Shown here: positions 25,669 through 34,426 of the stretch, piece after piece
Numbering within the stretch: position 1 is the stretch's first letter
Layout: each line of letters begins with the position of its first letter
Assembly: GCF_027912835.1 (NCBI RefSeq)
Contig: NZ_CP115768.1
Span: 496,001-560,000, forward strand
DNA: 64,000 nucleotides
Direction of reading: 5' to 3'
Source of the DNA: Paracoccus sediminicola
GTDB lineage: Bacteria > Pseudomonadota > Alphaproteobacteria > Rhodobacterales > Rhodobacteraceae
Position numbers and translations under genes: made by a program
Notes under the pieces: generated by a model
Seen by the model: the letters and a program-made list of their open reading frames with translations, nothing else
Database searches by the model: none
Told to the model about the DNA's origin: nothing

Positions 25669-25976
25669 GCCGATTCACGCCGGTTTCACCCCGTTCTCAC
25701 GGTCACGAAAATGCGACCGCGCAAGGCGCTGCATCAACCGGTCCGTGGCGCGCATCCCCTTGTCATCCCAGCAGAAAGCGGCTGCGCCTCAGCGGCCACA
25801 GAGGATCGAAAATCGTGGTGCAGGTCGCGCCATGTTTTCGGAATGTCGCAATTTGCAAAGTCGCACCCTGCGCTTCGGTGTCTGCTGGACGGAAGAGGCG
25901 GGGCTGACCAGGGTTTCCCGCGGTGGTTTTGGGGCCGGGCCGCTTTGTCAGGGCAGACCCGGTCAAGGAGATCCGT
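25669..25976. promoter_or_regulatory. Upstream region of the Rieske oxygenase operon
   Basis: This 308 bp gap contains no convincing gene. It holds GTCGC repeats at 25824-25828, 25845-25850 and 25860-25865 (the last two read GTCGCA), with the palindrome TTTGCAAA (25852-25859) between the last two. From memory, AraC/GlxA-type regulators of the GbdR/ArgR group recognise TGTCGC-type half-sites. This is therefore a candidate binding region for the regulator encoded at 28448-29422. An AAGGAG ribosome binding site precedes the oxygenase ATG. Confidence 0.35.
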
Positions 25977-27215
25977 ATGTTGCGTGAGGCCGATATCCTG
26001 TCGATCCTGATGCGGCGCAAGCCGGCCCATTCCCTGTCACGAGAGCTTTACTGCGATCCTGGCGCCTTGCAGGTGGATCTGGAACATATCTGGTATCGCG
26101 ACTGGCTGTTCGCGATCCCCGCCTGCGAGATTCCCAAGACCGGCGATTATGTCACCTATCAGGTCGGGGATTACTCGGTGGTGATCGTGCGCGGGGCGGA
26201 TCGCGAGATCCGGGCCTTTCACAATTCCTGCCGGCATCGTGGCTCGGTCCTGTGCAAGTCGCGCAAGGGGACCAATCCCAAGATCGTCTGCCCCTATCAC
26301 CAATGGACCTACGAGCTGGACGGCAGGCTGCTTTGGGCGCGCGACATGGGCCCGGATTTCGATCCCGCGCGGCACGGGCTGAAGCCGGTTCATTGCCGCA
26401 ATGTCTCGGGGCTGGTGTTCATCTGCCTCGCCGCGCAGGCGCCGGATCTTTCGGGCTATGCGGCCGAGGCGGCGCGTTATCTGGCCCCGCATGATCTGGA
26501 GAACTCCAAGGTCGCCTATGAAAGCACCATCATCGAAAACGGCAACTGGAAGCTGGTCTGGGAAAACAATCGCGAATGCTATCACTGTTCGGGCAACCAC
26601 CCGGCGCTGTGCCGCACCTTCCCCGAAGACCCGCGCGCAGCGGGCAATGACGGCTCTGGCGAGATGGCCGAGGAACAGCGCCAGCATGTCGAGCGCTGCG
26701 AGGCGGCGGGCGCGCCCGGCGCGATGCGCATCTCGCCCATCGGGGACTGGCGCTTCATGCGCACCCCGCTGGTCGGCAGCGCTGAAAGCTACACGATGGA
26801 TGGCAAGGTTGCCGTCAGCAAACCGAATTCGACCCTTCCGTTTCGCGATGCGGGGGCGCTGCTGAAGTTTCACTATCCGACAAGCTGGAACCATTTCCTG
26901 TCGGATCACAGCATCGTCTTCCGGCTGACTCCGCTCAGCCCGACCACCACCGAGGTCGTTACGAAATGGCTGGTGCACAAGGATGCCGAGGAGGGGCGCG
27001 ATTACGATCTGGACCGGCTCACCGAGGTGTGGATCGCGACCAATGCCGAAGATCGCGAGGTGGTCGAGAACAATCAGCGCGGGGTGAATTCGCCGGCCTA
27101 CGAACCCGGTCCCTATTCGGTCAGCCAGGAGGGCGGGGTGATCCAGTTCGTGAACTGGTATGCCGACGCGCTGACCCGCTCGATCATCGGCCCGCAGGCG
27201 CGGGCGGCGGAGTAG
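25977..27215 (+). CDS. gbcA: Rieske non-haem iron oxygenase alpha subunit (GbcA/stachydrine-demethylase type)
   Basis: A 412 aa oxygenase. The Rieske [2Fe-2S] ligands are Cys-85, His-87 (CRHRG), Cys-105 and His-108 (CPYHQW). The mononuclear iron site is formed by His-203 and His-208 in ENNRECYHCSGNHP, with a distal carboxylate. The sequence resembles oxygenases that demethylate quaternary amines such as glycine betaine (GbcA), stachydrine or carnitine. With the reductase gene 4 bp downstream it forms a two-component monooxygenase. The exact substrate is uncertain, so the symbol is provisional. Confidence 0.82.
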   Translation: MLREADILSILMRRKPAHSLSRELYCDPGALQVDLEHIWYRDWLFAIPACEIPKTGDYVTYQVGDYSVVIVRGADREIRAFHNSCRHRGSVLCKSRKGTNPKIVCPYHQWTYELDGRLLWARDMGPDFDPARHGLKPVHCRNVSGLVFICLAAQAPDLSGYAAEAARYLAPHDLENSKVAYESTIIENGNWKLVWENNRECYHCSGNHPALCRTFPEDPRAAGNDGSGEMAEEQRQHVERCEAAGAPGAMRISPIGDWRFMRTPLVGSAESYTMDGKVAVSKPNSTLPFRDAGALLKFHYPTSWNHFLSDHSIVFRLTPLSPTTTEVVTKWLVHKDAEEGRDYDLDRLTEVWIATNAEDREVVENNQRGVNSPAYEPGPYSVSQEGGVIQFVNWYADALTRSIIGPQARAAE

Positions 27216-27219
27216 CGCG

Positions 27220-28305
27220 ATGACCATTCAGGGCAATCTGACCGTCACCGAAGACACCGGCATCTGGACCGACAGCGAGACTCTGGTCTGCTGTTCGGTC
27301 GTGCCAGAGGCGCCGGACTGCGCGACCTTCAGCTTCGTTTCGCCCTCGGGCGCGATGTTCCGCTATCAGCCCGGCCAGTTCCTGACGCTGGAGCTGCCGC
27401 TGCCCGGCGGGCCGATCTGGCGGACTTATACGATTTCCTCCCCGCCGTCGCGGCCTTTGTCGATCTCGGTCACGGTCAAGGCGCAGAAGGGCAGTGTCGG
27501 AACCCGCTGGATGCTGGACAATCTGCGTCCGGGGATGCGGATCAAGGCGTCGGGGCCCGCGGGGATCTTTACGCTCGATCCGGGCGCGACGCGGAAATAT
27601 CTGTTCATCTCTGCGGGGTCGGGTGTCACGCCGACGCTCTCGATGACCAGCTATCTTTTCGATCGCGGCACCGGCGCGGATGTCACCATCATCAACTGCG
27701 CCCGCCGCCCGGTCGAGATCATCGGTCGCGCGCAGCTTGAACAGATGGCTTCGCGCGCGCCGTCGATCAGGCTGAGCTTCATTGTCGAGGAAGAGGACCC
27801 CTACGAGGTCTGGACCGGCTATCGCGGGCGGCTCAACCAGGTGATGCTGGGGCTGATCGCGAATGATTATCTGGACCGGCAGATCTATTGCTGCGGACCC
27901 GAGCCTTTCATGAACGCGGTGCGCGAGATGCTGATCGCGCTCGGCTTCGACATGGAGCATTATCATCAGGAAAGCTTCGCCGCCCCGGTGGAGAGCGAGG
28001 CCGAGCTGGAGGAGCCGGACGATCTGGTCCCCGATGCCTGCGCGTCCGCGAGCATCACCTTCGCCGGTGCAGCGGTGACTGCCCAATGCCGAGAGACCGA
28101 CACGATCCTCGGCGTGGCGAAATCATCGGGGCTGAATATCCCTTCGGGCTGCACCTTCGGCGTCTGCGGCACCTGCAAGATCCGCAAGCTGTCCGGGCAG
28201 GTGCACATGGTCCATAGCGGCGGCATCTCGGAGGACGATATCGAGGCCGGATATGTGCTGGCCTGCTGTTCCAAGCCCATCGGCGCCATCGAGGTGGATG
28301 TCTGA
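27220..28305 (+). CDS. gbcB: Ferredoxin-NAD(P)H reductase partner of the Rieske oxygenase (GbcB-like)
   Basis: A 361 aa electron-transfer protein. It comprises an FAD-binding barrel (RTYTISSPPS, the flavin RxYS/T motif, about residue 68), an NAD-binding domain (ISAGSGVTPTLSM; YCCGPEPFMNAVREML) and a C-terminal plant-type [2Fe-2S] ferredoxin domain with cysteines in PSGCTFGVCGTCKIRK and LACCSKP. It carries electrons from NAD(P)H to the Rieske oxygenase encoded 4 bp upstream. Domain order matches GbcB. Confidence 0.85.
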   Translation: MTIQGNLTVTEDTGIWTDSETLVCCSVVPEAPDCATFSFVSPSGAMFRYQPGQFLTLELPLPGGPIWRTYTISSPPSRPLSISVTVKAQKGSVGTRWMLDNLRPGMRIKASGPAGIFTLDPGATRKYLFISAGSGVTPTLSMTSYLFDRGTGADVTIINCARRPVEIIGRAQLEQMASRAPSIRLSFIVEEEDPYEVWTGYRGRLNQVMLGLIANDYLDRQIYCCGPEPFMNAVREMLIALGFDMEHYHQESFAAPVESEAELEEPDDLVPDACASASITFAGAAVTAQCRETDTILGVAKSSGLNIPSGCTFGVCGTCKIRKLSGQVHMVHSGGISEDDIEAGYVLACCSKPIGAIEVDV

Positions 28306-28447
28306 ACCCGTGCGCGCTGATGTTTTCGGTATCTGGCGCGGCGTCGCGCCGCGGATTATCATGCCGCGTTGACCGGGGGGTTCCGGTCAGGCCAACCCGG
28401 CCCGGCAGGGCGTCCCTGCGCGGCCATGTTTCGGGAGATGCCGGCGC

Positions 28448-29422
28448 GTGACGGGTCCACACCATGTCGTCTTTGCCTTGCTGGACGGCTTCACCCATCT
28501 GGCATTTGCCTGTGCGGTCGATCCGCTGCGCATCGCCAATCTCATCAGCGACCAAGAGCTGTATCGCTGGTCCTACGTCTCGGAAAATGGCGAGACCGCG
28601 GTGAGTTCGGACGGCACGGTCAATCTGGTCCATGCCGATTTCGCATCCATCCCGCCCTGCGACCGGCTGTTCGTCCTGTCGAGCACCGGGCTGAACCGTG
28701 TGGCCTCGCGTGAACTGGTCACGGCGCTGCGGCAGCTTGACCGCAAGGGGCGGGGCCGGATCGGGGCGCTTTGCGCCGGCACCATCATCCTGGCTCAGGC
28801 GGGGTTCCTGAACGGGCGCAAGGCGGCGCTGCACTGGGATTACCATGACAGCTTCATGGAGGCCTTTCCCGAGGTGAATCTGGTGCGCAGCGTCTTTGTC
28901 GCCGACGAGAAATACCTCACTGCATCGGGCGGAACCGCCACCGCCGATCTGATGCTGCACCTGATCCGCGAGGATCACGGAAGCGACCTGTCCGTCGCGG
29001 TGGCCGACCAGATGGTCTATAGCGCCGCGCGCGAGGCGAGCTCGGCGCAAAAGGTTTCGCTGCAATCGCGCAACGGGATGCGCAACGCCCATCTCGTCCG
29101 CGCCATCGAGCTGATGCAGAGCCATCTGGAAGAGCCTTTGCCGCCATCGGCCATCGCCCGCGAGATCGGCATCTCGGTGCGCCAGCTCGAACGGCTTTTC
29201 GGGAAATATCTGAACACCTCGCCGCGCAAATATTACATGGAGATGCGTCTGGAAAAGGCGCGGCATCTGCTGGTCCAGACCGAGATGCCGGTCACCGATA
29301 TCGCCTTTGCCTGCGGCTTCGAGAATGGCGGCAGCTTCACTCGCGCCTATCGGACCGCCTACGGCGCCCCGCCGGTCACGCAACGCGGACGGCCGGCCGG
29401 ACGGGGCACCGTTGCGCGTTGA
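28448..29422 (+). CDS. GlxA/GbdR-like AraC regulator with DJ-1/PfpI-type sensor domain
   Basis: A 324 aa regulator. The N-terminal half is a class I glutamine amidotransferase-like (DJ-1/PfpI) domain, with the nucleophile-elbow-like GALCAGTIILAQAG (about residue 115) and HWDYHDSFMEAFPEV. The C-terminal AraC helix-turn-helix includes IAREIGISVRQLERLFGKYLNTSPRKYYMEMRLEKAR. GbdR of Pseudomonas, which activates glycine betaine genes, has this architecture. It lies co-directionally behind the gbcAB-like pair. The GTG start has GGGAGA upstream. Confidence 0.85.
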   Translation: MTGPHHVVFALLDGFTHLAFACAVDPLRIANLISDQELYRWSYVSENGETAVSSDGTVNLVHADFASIPPCDRLFVLSSTGLNRVASRELVTALRQLDRKGRGRIGALCAGTIILAQAGFLNGRKAALHWDYHDSFMEAFPEVNLVRSVFVADEKYLTASGGTATADLMLHLIREDHGSDLSVAVADQMVYSAAREASSAQKVSLQSRNGMRNAHLVRAIELMQSHLEEPLPPSAIAREIGISVRQLERLFGKYLNTSPRKYYMEMRLEKARHLLVQTEMPVTDIAFACGFENGGSFTRAYRTAYGAPPVTQRGRPAGRGTVAR

Positions 29423-29428
29423 TGCGGG

Positions 29429-29905
29429 TCAGTCGCGGCGTTGGTCGGATTCCGACAGCGCGGCTTGCAGGAACTCGATCTCGTCGAGCAGGGCGGTCAT
29501 GCGGTCGGGGCCGATGAGGCGCTCGATCTCGGCATAGATCTCGGCGCTTTCGGGTGAGACTTCGCGGATGAAGTCCTGCCCCTCGCGGGTCAGCGCGATG
29601 CTGGCGCGGCGACCGTCGCGCGGATCGCGCCGCGTGGCGATGAAGCCGCGCGCTTCGAGCGTGCGCAGGATGCGGGTCAGCGATGGCGGCAGCACGCAGG
29701 CCGCCCGCGACAGGGCCGAGGCATCCGCGTTGCCGCTTTCCTTCAGGACCCGCAGCACCCGCCATTGCTGCTCGGTCACGTTCTTGTCATTCAGCATCGG
29801 GCGGAACCGCTCCATCACCGCTTCGCGGGCCATGAGAAGCGCAATGGGCAGGCTGCGGCGCGTCTGAGCAAACTCGAAACCGTCTCGGGGGCTTTGGTCG
29901 TCCAT
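29429..29905 (-). CDS. hpaR: MarR-family repressor HpaR of homoprotocatechuate degradation
   Basis: A 158 aa winged-helix regulator. The HpaR signature is clear: SLPIALLMAREAVMERFRPMLNDKNVTEQQWRVLR at the N-terminus, then the winged helix (RAACVLPPSLTRILRTLEARGFIATRRDPRDGRRASIALT). HpaR represses the meta-cleavage genes and is relieved by arylacetates in E. coli. It is divergent from hpaF across a 170 bp control region. Confidence 0.9.
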   Translation of the reverse strand: MDDQSPRDGFEFAQTRRSLPIALLMAREAVMERFRPMLNDKNVTEQQWRVLRVLKESGNADASALSRAACVLPPSLTRILRTLEARGFIATRRDPRDGRRASIALTREGQDFIREVSPESAEIYAEIERLIGPDRMTALLDEIEFLQAALSESDQRRD

Positions 29906-30038
29906 GTGGTGTCAGTCGCGTCTTCTGCCGTGGATATCCGACAATGTGACAGGATTCGATCTTTGGCAAGAATGACCGCGCGGACAGCGCTCCGCCGTGG
30001 CATTGTCAGCTTGTCATCCTTCGACCTTGACTTCGGCT

Positions 30039-30063
30039 CTTTTATTTCACACGTTAATTAAAG
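30039..30063. promoter_or_regulatory. Candidate HpaR operator in the hpaR-hpaF intergenic region
   Basis: An AT-rich imperfect inverted repeat, CTTTTATT at 30039-30046 and AATTAAAG at 30056-30063 (7 of 8 positions complementary), lies 12 bp before the hpaF ATG and includes the palindrome TTAATTAA. In this GC-rich DNA it is the best operator candidate for the divergently encoded MarR repressor. Confidence 0.4.
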
Positions 30064-30075
30064 GGAGAGAGGATC

Positions 30076-30465
30076 ATGCCCCATCTGAGGATCGAGTATT
30101 CGCGCGGGCTGGCGCGTCGCGCCGATATCGGGTCGCTATGTGCGGGGTTGCACCGCGCGATGGTGGCGACCGGGATCTTTCCGCTGGCCGGAATCCGGGT
30201 GCGGGCCTTTGCCGCCGATCATGCCATCGTCGCGGATGGTCTGGCCGAGAATGATTTTGCCGCGCTCACCCTGACCGTCGGGGCAGGGCGCCGAAAGGCC
30301 GCGCTGGCCGAGGCCGGCGCCACGATCATGGGCGCCGCCGAGGCCGCGCTGGCCGGTCCGCTGGCGACACCTCATTTCGCCCTCTCGCTGGAGATACGGG
30401 TCGCCGATCCGGATCTTAGCTGGAAGAACACGCCGATCCATGCCCGCCTGTCGGGCAAAGGCTGA
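30076..30465 (+). CDS. hpaF: 5-carboxymethyl-2-hydroxymuconate delta-isomerase
   Basis: A 129 aa tautomerase-superfamily enzyme isomerising 5-carboxymethyl-2-hydroxymuconate in homoprotocatechuate breakdown. Pro-2 (start MPHLRIEYS) is the catalytic N-terminal proline after Met removal. C-terminal family features include FALSLEIRVADPDLSWKNTPIH. It is the first gene of the operon and has a GGGAGAGAGG ribosome binding site. hpaE follows after 12 bp. Confidence 0.92.
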   Translation: MPHLRIEYSRGLARRADIGSLCAGLHRAMVATGIFPLAGIRVRAFAADHAIVADGLAENDFAALTLTVGAGRRKAALAEAGATIMGAAEAALAGPLATPHFALSLEIRVADPDLSWKNTPIHARLSGKG

Positions 30466-30477
30466 AAGGAACACCGC

Positions 30478-31989
30478 ATGACGAGGCTCAGCGACAACAT
30501 CGCCCGCGCGCAGGATTATATGGCGCGCTTCGCGAAGGACGGGGTGCTGAACCGCATTGGCGGGCAAGATGCATCCGCGCAGTCGGGCGAGACCTTCGCG
30601 ACGATTTCTCCGGTCGATCTGAAACCGCTGGCGCGGGTGGCGAAGGGCGGTGCCGCCGATATCGACGCCGCCGTCGCCGCCGCGCAAAAGGCGTTCGCGA
30701 CATGGGGCCGGATGCCGGGGGCCGAACGGCGCAAGATCCTGCATCGGGTCGCCGATGCCATCGAAGCGAGGGCCGAGGAAATCGCCTTCACCGAATGCAT
30801 GGATACCGGGCAGGCGCTGCGCTTCATGTCCAAGGCGGCGCTGCGCGGGGCGGATAATTTCCGTTTCTTCGCGGACAAGGCGCCTCAGGCCGAGGACGGG
30901 CAGGCGCTGCGCACGGCGAACCAGATGAATGTGACCTCGCGCCGCCCGATCGGGCCGGTGGGGGTGATCACCCCGTGGAACACGCCCTTCATGCTGTCCA
31001 CATGGAAGATCGCGCCCGCCCTGGCTGCCGGTTGCACCGTGGTCCACAAACCTGCCGAATTCTCGCCCATGACCGCCCGCCTGCTGGTCGAGATCGCCGA
31101 GGGTGCCGGGCTGCCGCCGGGGGTTCTGAACCTTGTGAACGGCATGGGCGAGGATGCGGGCCGCGCGCTGACGGAACATCCGGGCATTAGGGCCATCGCC
31201 TTTGTCGGCGAAAGCCGCACCGGCAGCATGATCATGGCGCAGGGGGCAAAGACGCTGAAACGCGTCCATTTCGAACTGGGCGGCAAGAATCCGGTGATCG
31301 TTTTCGACGATGCCGATCTGGACCGCGCCGTCGATGCCGCAACCTTCATGATCTATTCGCTGAATGGCGAGCGTTGCACCTCGTCCTCTCGGCTTCTGGT
31401 GCAGGACAGCATCTATGACGATTTCACCGCCCGCGTGGCCGAGGTCGCGAAGCGCATCAGGGTGGGCCACCCGCTGGACCCCGACACCGTGGTCGGCCCG
31501 CTGATCCACCCCGAACACGAGGCGAAGGTGCTGTCCTATTTCGACCGCGCCCGCGAACAGGGCGCCACCATTGCCGCCGGCGGCGAGAAGGTCGGCGATC
31601 AGGGCTGCTTTGTGCGCCCGACGCTGTTCACCGGCGCGACGAACGACATGGCCATCGCGCAAGAGGAAATCTTTGGCCCGGTGCTGACCGCCATCCCCTT
31701 CCGCGACGAAGAGGACGCGCTGCGGCTGGCCAATGACGTGGATTACGGGCTGGCCGCCTATCTGTGGACCAACGATCTGAACCGCGCGATGCGGATGACC
31801 GACCGGCTTGAGGCCGGGATGATGTGGGTCAACTCCGAGAATGTCCGCCACCTGCCGACGCCCTTTGGCGGCGTCAAGGCCAGCGGCATCGGGCGCGACG
31901 GGGGCGAGTGGTCCTTTGATTTCTACATGGAAACCGTCAATGTCAGCTTCCCCCGGCAACTTCATGACATCCCGAAGCTCGGCACCTGA
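30478..31989 (+). CDS. hpaE: 5-carboxymethyl-2-hydroxymuconate semialdehyde dehydrogenase
   Basis: A 503 aa NAD-dependent dehydrogenase of the aldehyde dehydrogenase superfamily, the step after ring cleavage in the homoprotocatechuate pathway. Motifs: GVITPWNTPFMLSTWKIAPALAAG, the Glu of FELGGKNPVIVFDDAD and the nucleophile Cys in SLNGERCTSSSRL (about residue 300). The high similarity to HpaE and the operon position between hpaF and hpaD fix the assignment. Confidence 0.93.
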   Translation: MTRLSDNIARAQDYMARFAKDGVLNRIGGQDASAQSGETFATISPVDLKPLARVAKGGAADIDAAVAAAQKAFATWGRMPGAERRKILHRVADAIEARAEEIAFTECMDTGQALRFMSKAALRGADNFRFFADKAPQAEDGQALRTANQMNVTSRRPIGPVGVITPWNTPFMLSTWKIAPALAAGCTVVHKPAEFSPMTARLLVEIAEGAGLPPGVLNLVNGMGEDAGRALTEHPGIRAIAFVGESRTGSMIMAQGAKTLKRVHFELGGKNPVIVFDDADLDRAVDAATFMIYSLNGERCTSSSRLLVQDSIYDDFTARVAEVAKRIRVGHPLDPDTVVGPLIHPEHEAKVLSYFDRAREQGATIAAGGEKVGDQGCFVRPTLFTGATNDMAIAQEEIFGPVLTAIPFRDEEDALRLANDVDYGLAAYLWTNDLNRAMRMTDRLEAGMMWVNSENVRHLPTPFGGVKASGIGRDGGEWSFDFYMETVNVSFPRQLHDIPKLGT

Positions 31990-32027
31990 TCCGCGCCGCC
32001 TATCGTCACCGCCAGGGGAGAGAGACA

Positions 32028-33008
32028 ATGCCCATTCCCGCTCCGAATCTGCATCCGCCCTTCAATATCCTCCGGCTGTCGCATGTCGTGCTCGGCGTGA
32101 CCGATCTGGCCGCCAGCCGCGCCTTCTATGTCGACACTCTGGGGCTTCAGGTCACCGATGAGGATGATGACCACATCTTCCTGCGCGCGATGGAGGAACG
32201 CGGCCATCACTGCATGGTGCTGCGCAAATCCGACAGGGCAGAGATCCACAGCCTGTCCTTCAAGGTCTTTGACGAGGGCGAACTCGACAAGGCTCATGGC
32301 TGGTTCAGGGATCAGGGCCACGCGGTCGAATGGGTCGAGCGCGCATATCAGGGCCGCACGCTGCGAACCCATGACTGTTTCGGCATGCCCATCGAGTTCT
32401 ATTTCAGGATGGACCGACTTCCACCCATCCATCAGAACTATGCGCTTTATAAAGGCGTGAAGCCGCTGCGCATCGACCATTTCAACTGTTTCTCGACCGA
32501 TGTCGACAAGGCGGTGGATTTCTATAACCGGATCGGCTTTCGCGTGACGGAATACACCGAGGATGAGGAAACCGGCCATCTGTGGGCGGCATGGACGCAT
32601 CGCAAGGGCGGGGTGCATGACATTGCCTTCACCAACGGCACCGGCCCGCGGCTGCATCACACCGCCTTCTGGGTGCCGACGCCGCTGAACATCATCGACC
32701 TGCTCGATCTGATGGCAACCACCGGCTATGTCGGCAATATCGAGCGGGGGCCGGGGCGGCACGGCATTTCCAACGCCTTTTTCCTCTATATCCTCGACCC
32801 GGACGGACACCGGATCGAGCTCTATTGCTCGGACTATCAGACCGTGGACCCGGATCTCGAGGCGATCAGATGGGATCTGAAGGACCCGCAGCGCCAGACC
32901 CTGTGGGGCGCGCCCGCACCGCGGTCCTGGTTCGAACATGGCTCGGTCTTTCACGGGGTGGAGCCTGCCGAAAGCAGGCTGAAGGCCAGCCCGATCATCG
33001 CGCCGTAA
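32028..33008 (+). CDS. hpaD: 3,4-dihydroxyphenylacetate 2,3-dioxygenase (vicinal oxygen chelate type)
   Basis: A 326 aa extradiol dioxygenase that cleaves homoprotocatechuate. Two glyoxalase-fold repeats are visible (LSHVVLGVTDLAASRAFY; RIDHFNCFSTDVDKAVDFY). The metal triad appears as His in RIDHFNC, His in LHHTAFW and Glu in RIELYCSDY. This is the type I (vicinal oxygen chelate) form known from Brevibacterium and Arthrobacter, not the class III HpaD of E. coli. It lies between hpaE and the decarboxylase gene. Confidence 0.92.
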   Translation: MPIPAPNLHPPFNILRLSHVVLGVTDLAASRAFYVDTLGLQVTDEDDDHIFLRAMEERGHHCMVLRKSDRAEIHSLSFKVFDEGELDKAHGWFRDQGHAVEWVERAYQGRTLRTHDCFGMPIEFYFRMDRLPPIHQNYALYKGVKPLRIDHFNCFSTDVDKAVDFYNRIGFRVTEYTEDEETGHLWAAWTHRKGGVHDIAFTNGTGPRLHHTAFWVPTPLNIIDLLDLMATTGYVGNIERGPGRHGISNAFFLYILDPDGHRIELYCSDYQTVDPDLEAIRWDLKDPQRQTLWGAPAPRSWFEHGSVFHGVEPAESRLKASPIIAP

Positions 33009-33019
33009 GGAGGCAGCGC

Positions 33020-34426
33020 ATGGAGCCGCAGGAATTCGAACGCTGGTCCGAAAAGGCCGCTCTGTGGGGAGCGCGCTACCGCGCATCGCTGCGCGACAGG
33101 CCGGTGCGCGCGCAGACGCAGCCGGGCGAGATCTATCGCGCCATGCCCGTGCGCCCGCCCGAAACCGGAGAGGAGATGCAGGCGATCTTCGACGATTTCG
33201 AGGCGATCATTCAGCCCGGCATGACCCATTGGCAGCATCCCCGGTTTTTCGCCTATTTCCCGGCCAATGCGGCGCCGGTCTCGGTGGTGGCGGAACATCT
33301 GGTCACGGCGATGGCGGCGCAATGCATGCTGTGGCAGACCTCGCCCGCCGCGACCGAGCTGGAAACCCGGATGATGGAATGGCTGCGCGATGCGCTTGGC
33401 CTGCCGGAAAGCTTTTCGGGGGTGATCCAGGACAGTGCCTCGTCCGCGACGCTGGCCGCCGTGCTGGTGATGCGGGAACGCGCGCTGAACTGGCAGGGCA
33501 ACCGGCAGGGGCTGGCGGGGCAGGGGCGGCTGCGGATCTATTGCTCGGATCAGGTGCATACATCCATCGACCGCGCGATCTGGGTGTCCGGGATCGGTGA
33601 GGAAAATCTGGTCCGCATCCCGGCAGAGAGCCCCATCGGCTCGATGCCGGCCGAGGCGCTCGACGCCGCGATCCGCGCCGATCTGGCCGCGGGCCATGTC
33701 CCGGCAGGGGTCATCGCCTGCATCGGCGCCACCGGCACCGGCGCCAGCGACGATCTGAGCGCGGTTCTAGCGGTCGCGAAGCGGCATGATCTTTATAGCC
33801 ATGTCGATGCCGCATGGGCCGGGGCCGCGATGATCTGCCCCGAATTCCGCGATCTGTGGCAGGGGATCGAGGATGCCGATTCCATCGTCTTCAACCCGCA
33901 TAAATGGCTGGGCGCGCAGTTCGACTGTTCTGCCCATCTGCTGCGTGATCCCGATCTGCTGGTCCGGACGCTGGCGATACAGCCTGAATATCTGAAGACC
34001 CACGGCCAGGACGGCATCATCAACTATTCCGAATGGTCGGTGCCTCTGGGCCGTCGCTTCCGGGCGCTGAAGCTGTGGTTCCTGCTGCGCTTTCACGGGC
34101 TGGAGGGGCTGCGCCGCATGATCCGCAACCATGTCCGCTGGTCGCAGGCGCTGGCCGACAGGCTGGCCCGGACACCGGGGTTCGAGATCACCACCCCGCC
34201 GGTGCTGTCGCTGTTCAGCTTTCGCCAGACGGGCGCGGATGATGCGCAGACCATTGCGCTGCTTAACGCGATCAATGACGATGGCCGCATCTATCTGACC
34301 CAGACCCGTGCGGCGGGACGGGTCGTCATCCGCTTTCAGGCCGGGCAGTTCGATTGCACCGAGGAAGATATCGACATCGCCTATCGGGCCATCACCGACA
34401 CCGCACAACGCATGAGCAAGCCATGA
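33020..34426 (+). CDS. PLP-dependent aromatic amino acid decarboxylase
   Basis: A 468 aa group II decarboxylase converting an aromatic amino acid (DOPA, tyrosine, tryptophan or phenylalanine) to the amine. Family features: HPRFFAYFPANAAPVSVVAEHL near residue 75, the cofactor-stacking His in SDQVHTSIDRA, the Asp of HVDAAWAGAA and the Schiff-base Lys-295 in NPHKWLGAQFDC. The start at 33020 has an AGGAGG ribosome binding site; the longer frame overlaps hpaD. The gene sits inside the hpa operon: its stop overlaps the hpaG start (ATGA), so it is co-expressed with ring-cleavage enzymes. Confidence 0.9.
   Translation: MEPQEFERWSEKAALWGARYRASLRDRPVRAQTQPGEIYRAMPVRPPETGEEMQAIFDDFEAIIQPGMTHWQHPRFFAYFPANAAPVSVVAEHLVTAMAAQCMLWQTSPAATELETRMMEWLRDALGLPESFSGVIQDSASSATLAAVLVMRERALNWQGNRQGLAGQGRLRIYCSDQVHTSIDRAIWVSGIGEENLVRIPAESPIGSMPAEALDAAIRADLAAGHVPAGVIACIGATGTGASDDLSAVLAVAKRHDLYSHVDAAWAGAAMICPEFRDLWQGIEDADSIVFNPHKWLGAQFDCSAHLLRDPDLLVRTLAIQPEYLKTHGQDGIINYSEWSVPLGRRFRALKLWFLLRFHGLEGLRRMIRNHVRWSQALADRLARTPGFEITTPPVLSLFSFRQTGADDAQTIALLNAINDDGRIYLTQTRAAGRVVIRFQAGQFDCTEEDIDIAYRAITDTAQRMSKP

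Noticed and set aside
25711..26010. Short frames in the gap before the Rieske oxygenase gene
   Set aside because: They overlap the oxygenase start in other frames and show no conserved features or ribosome binding sites.
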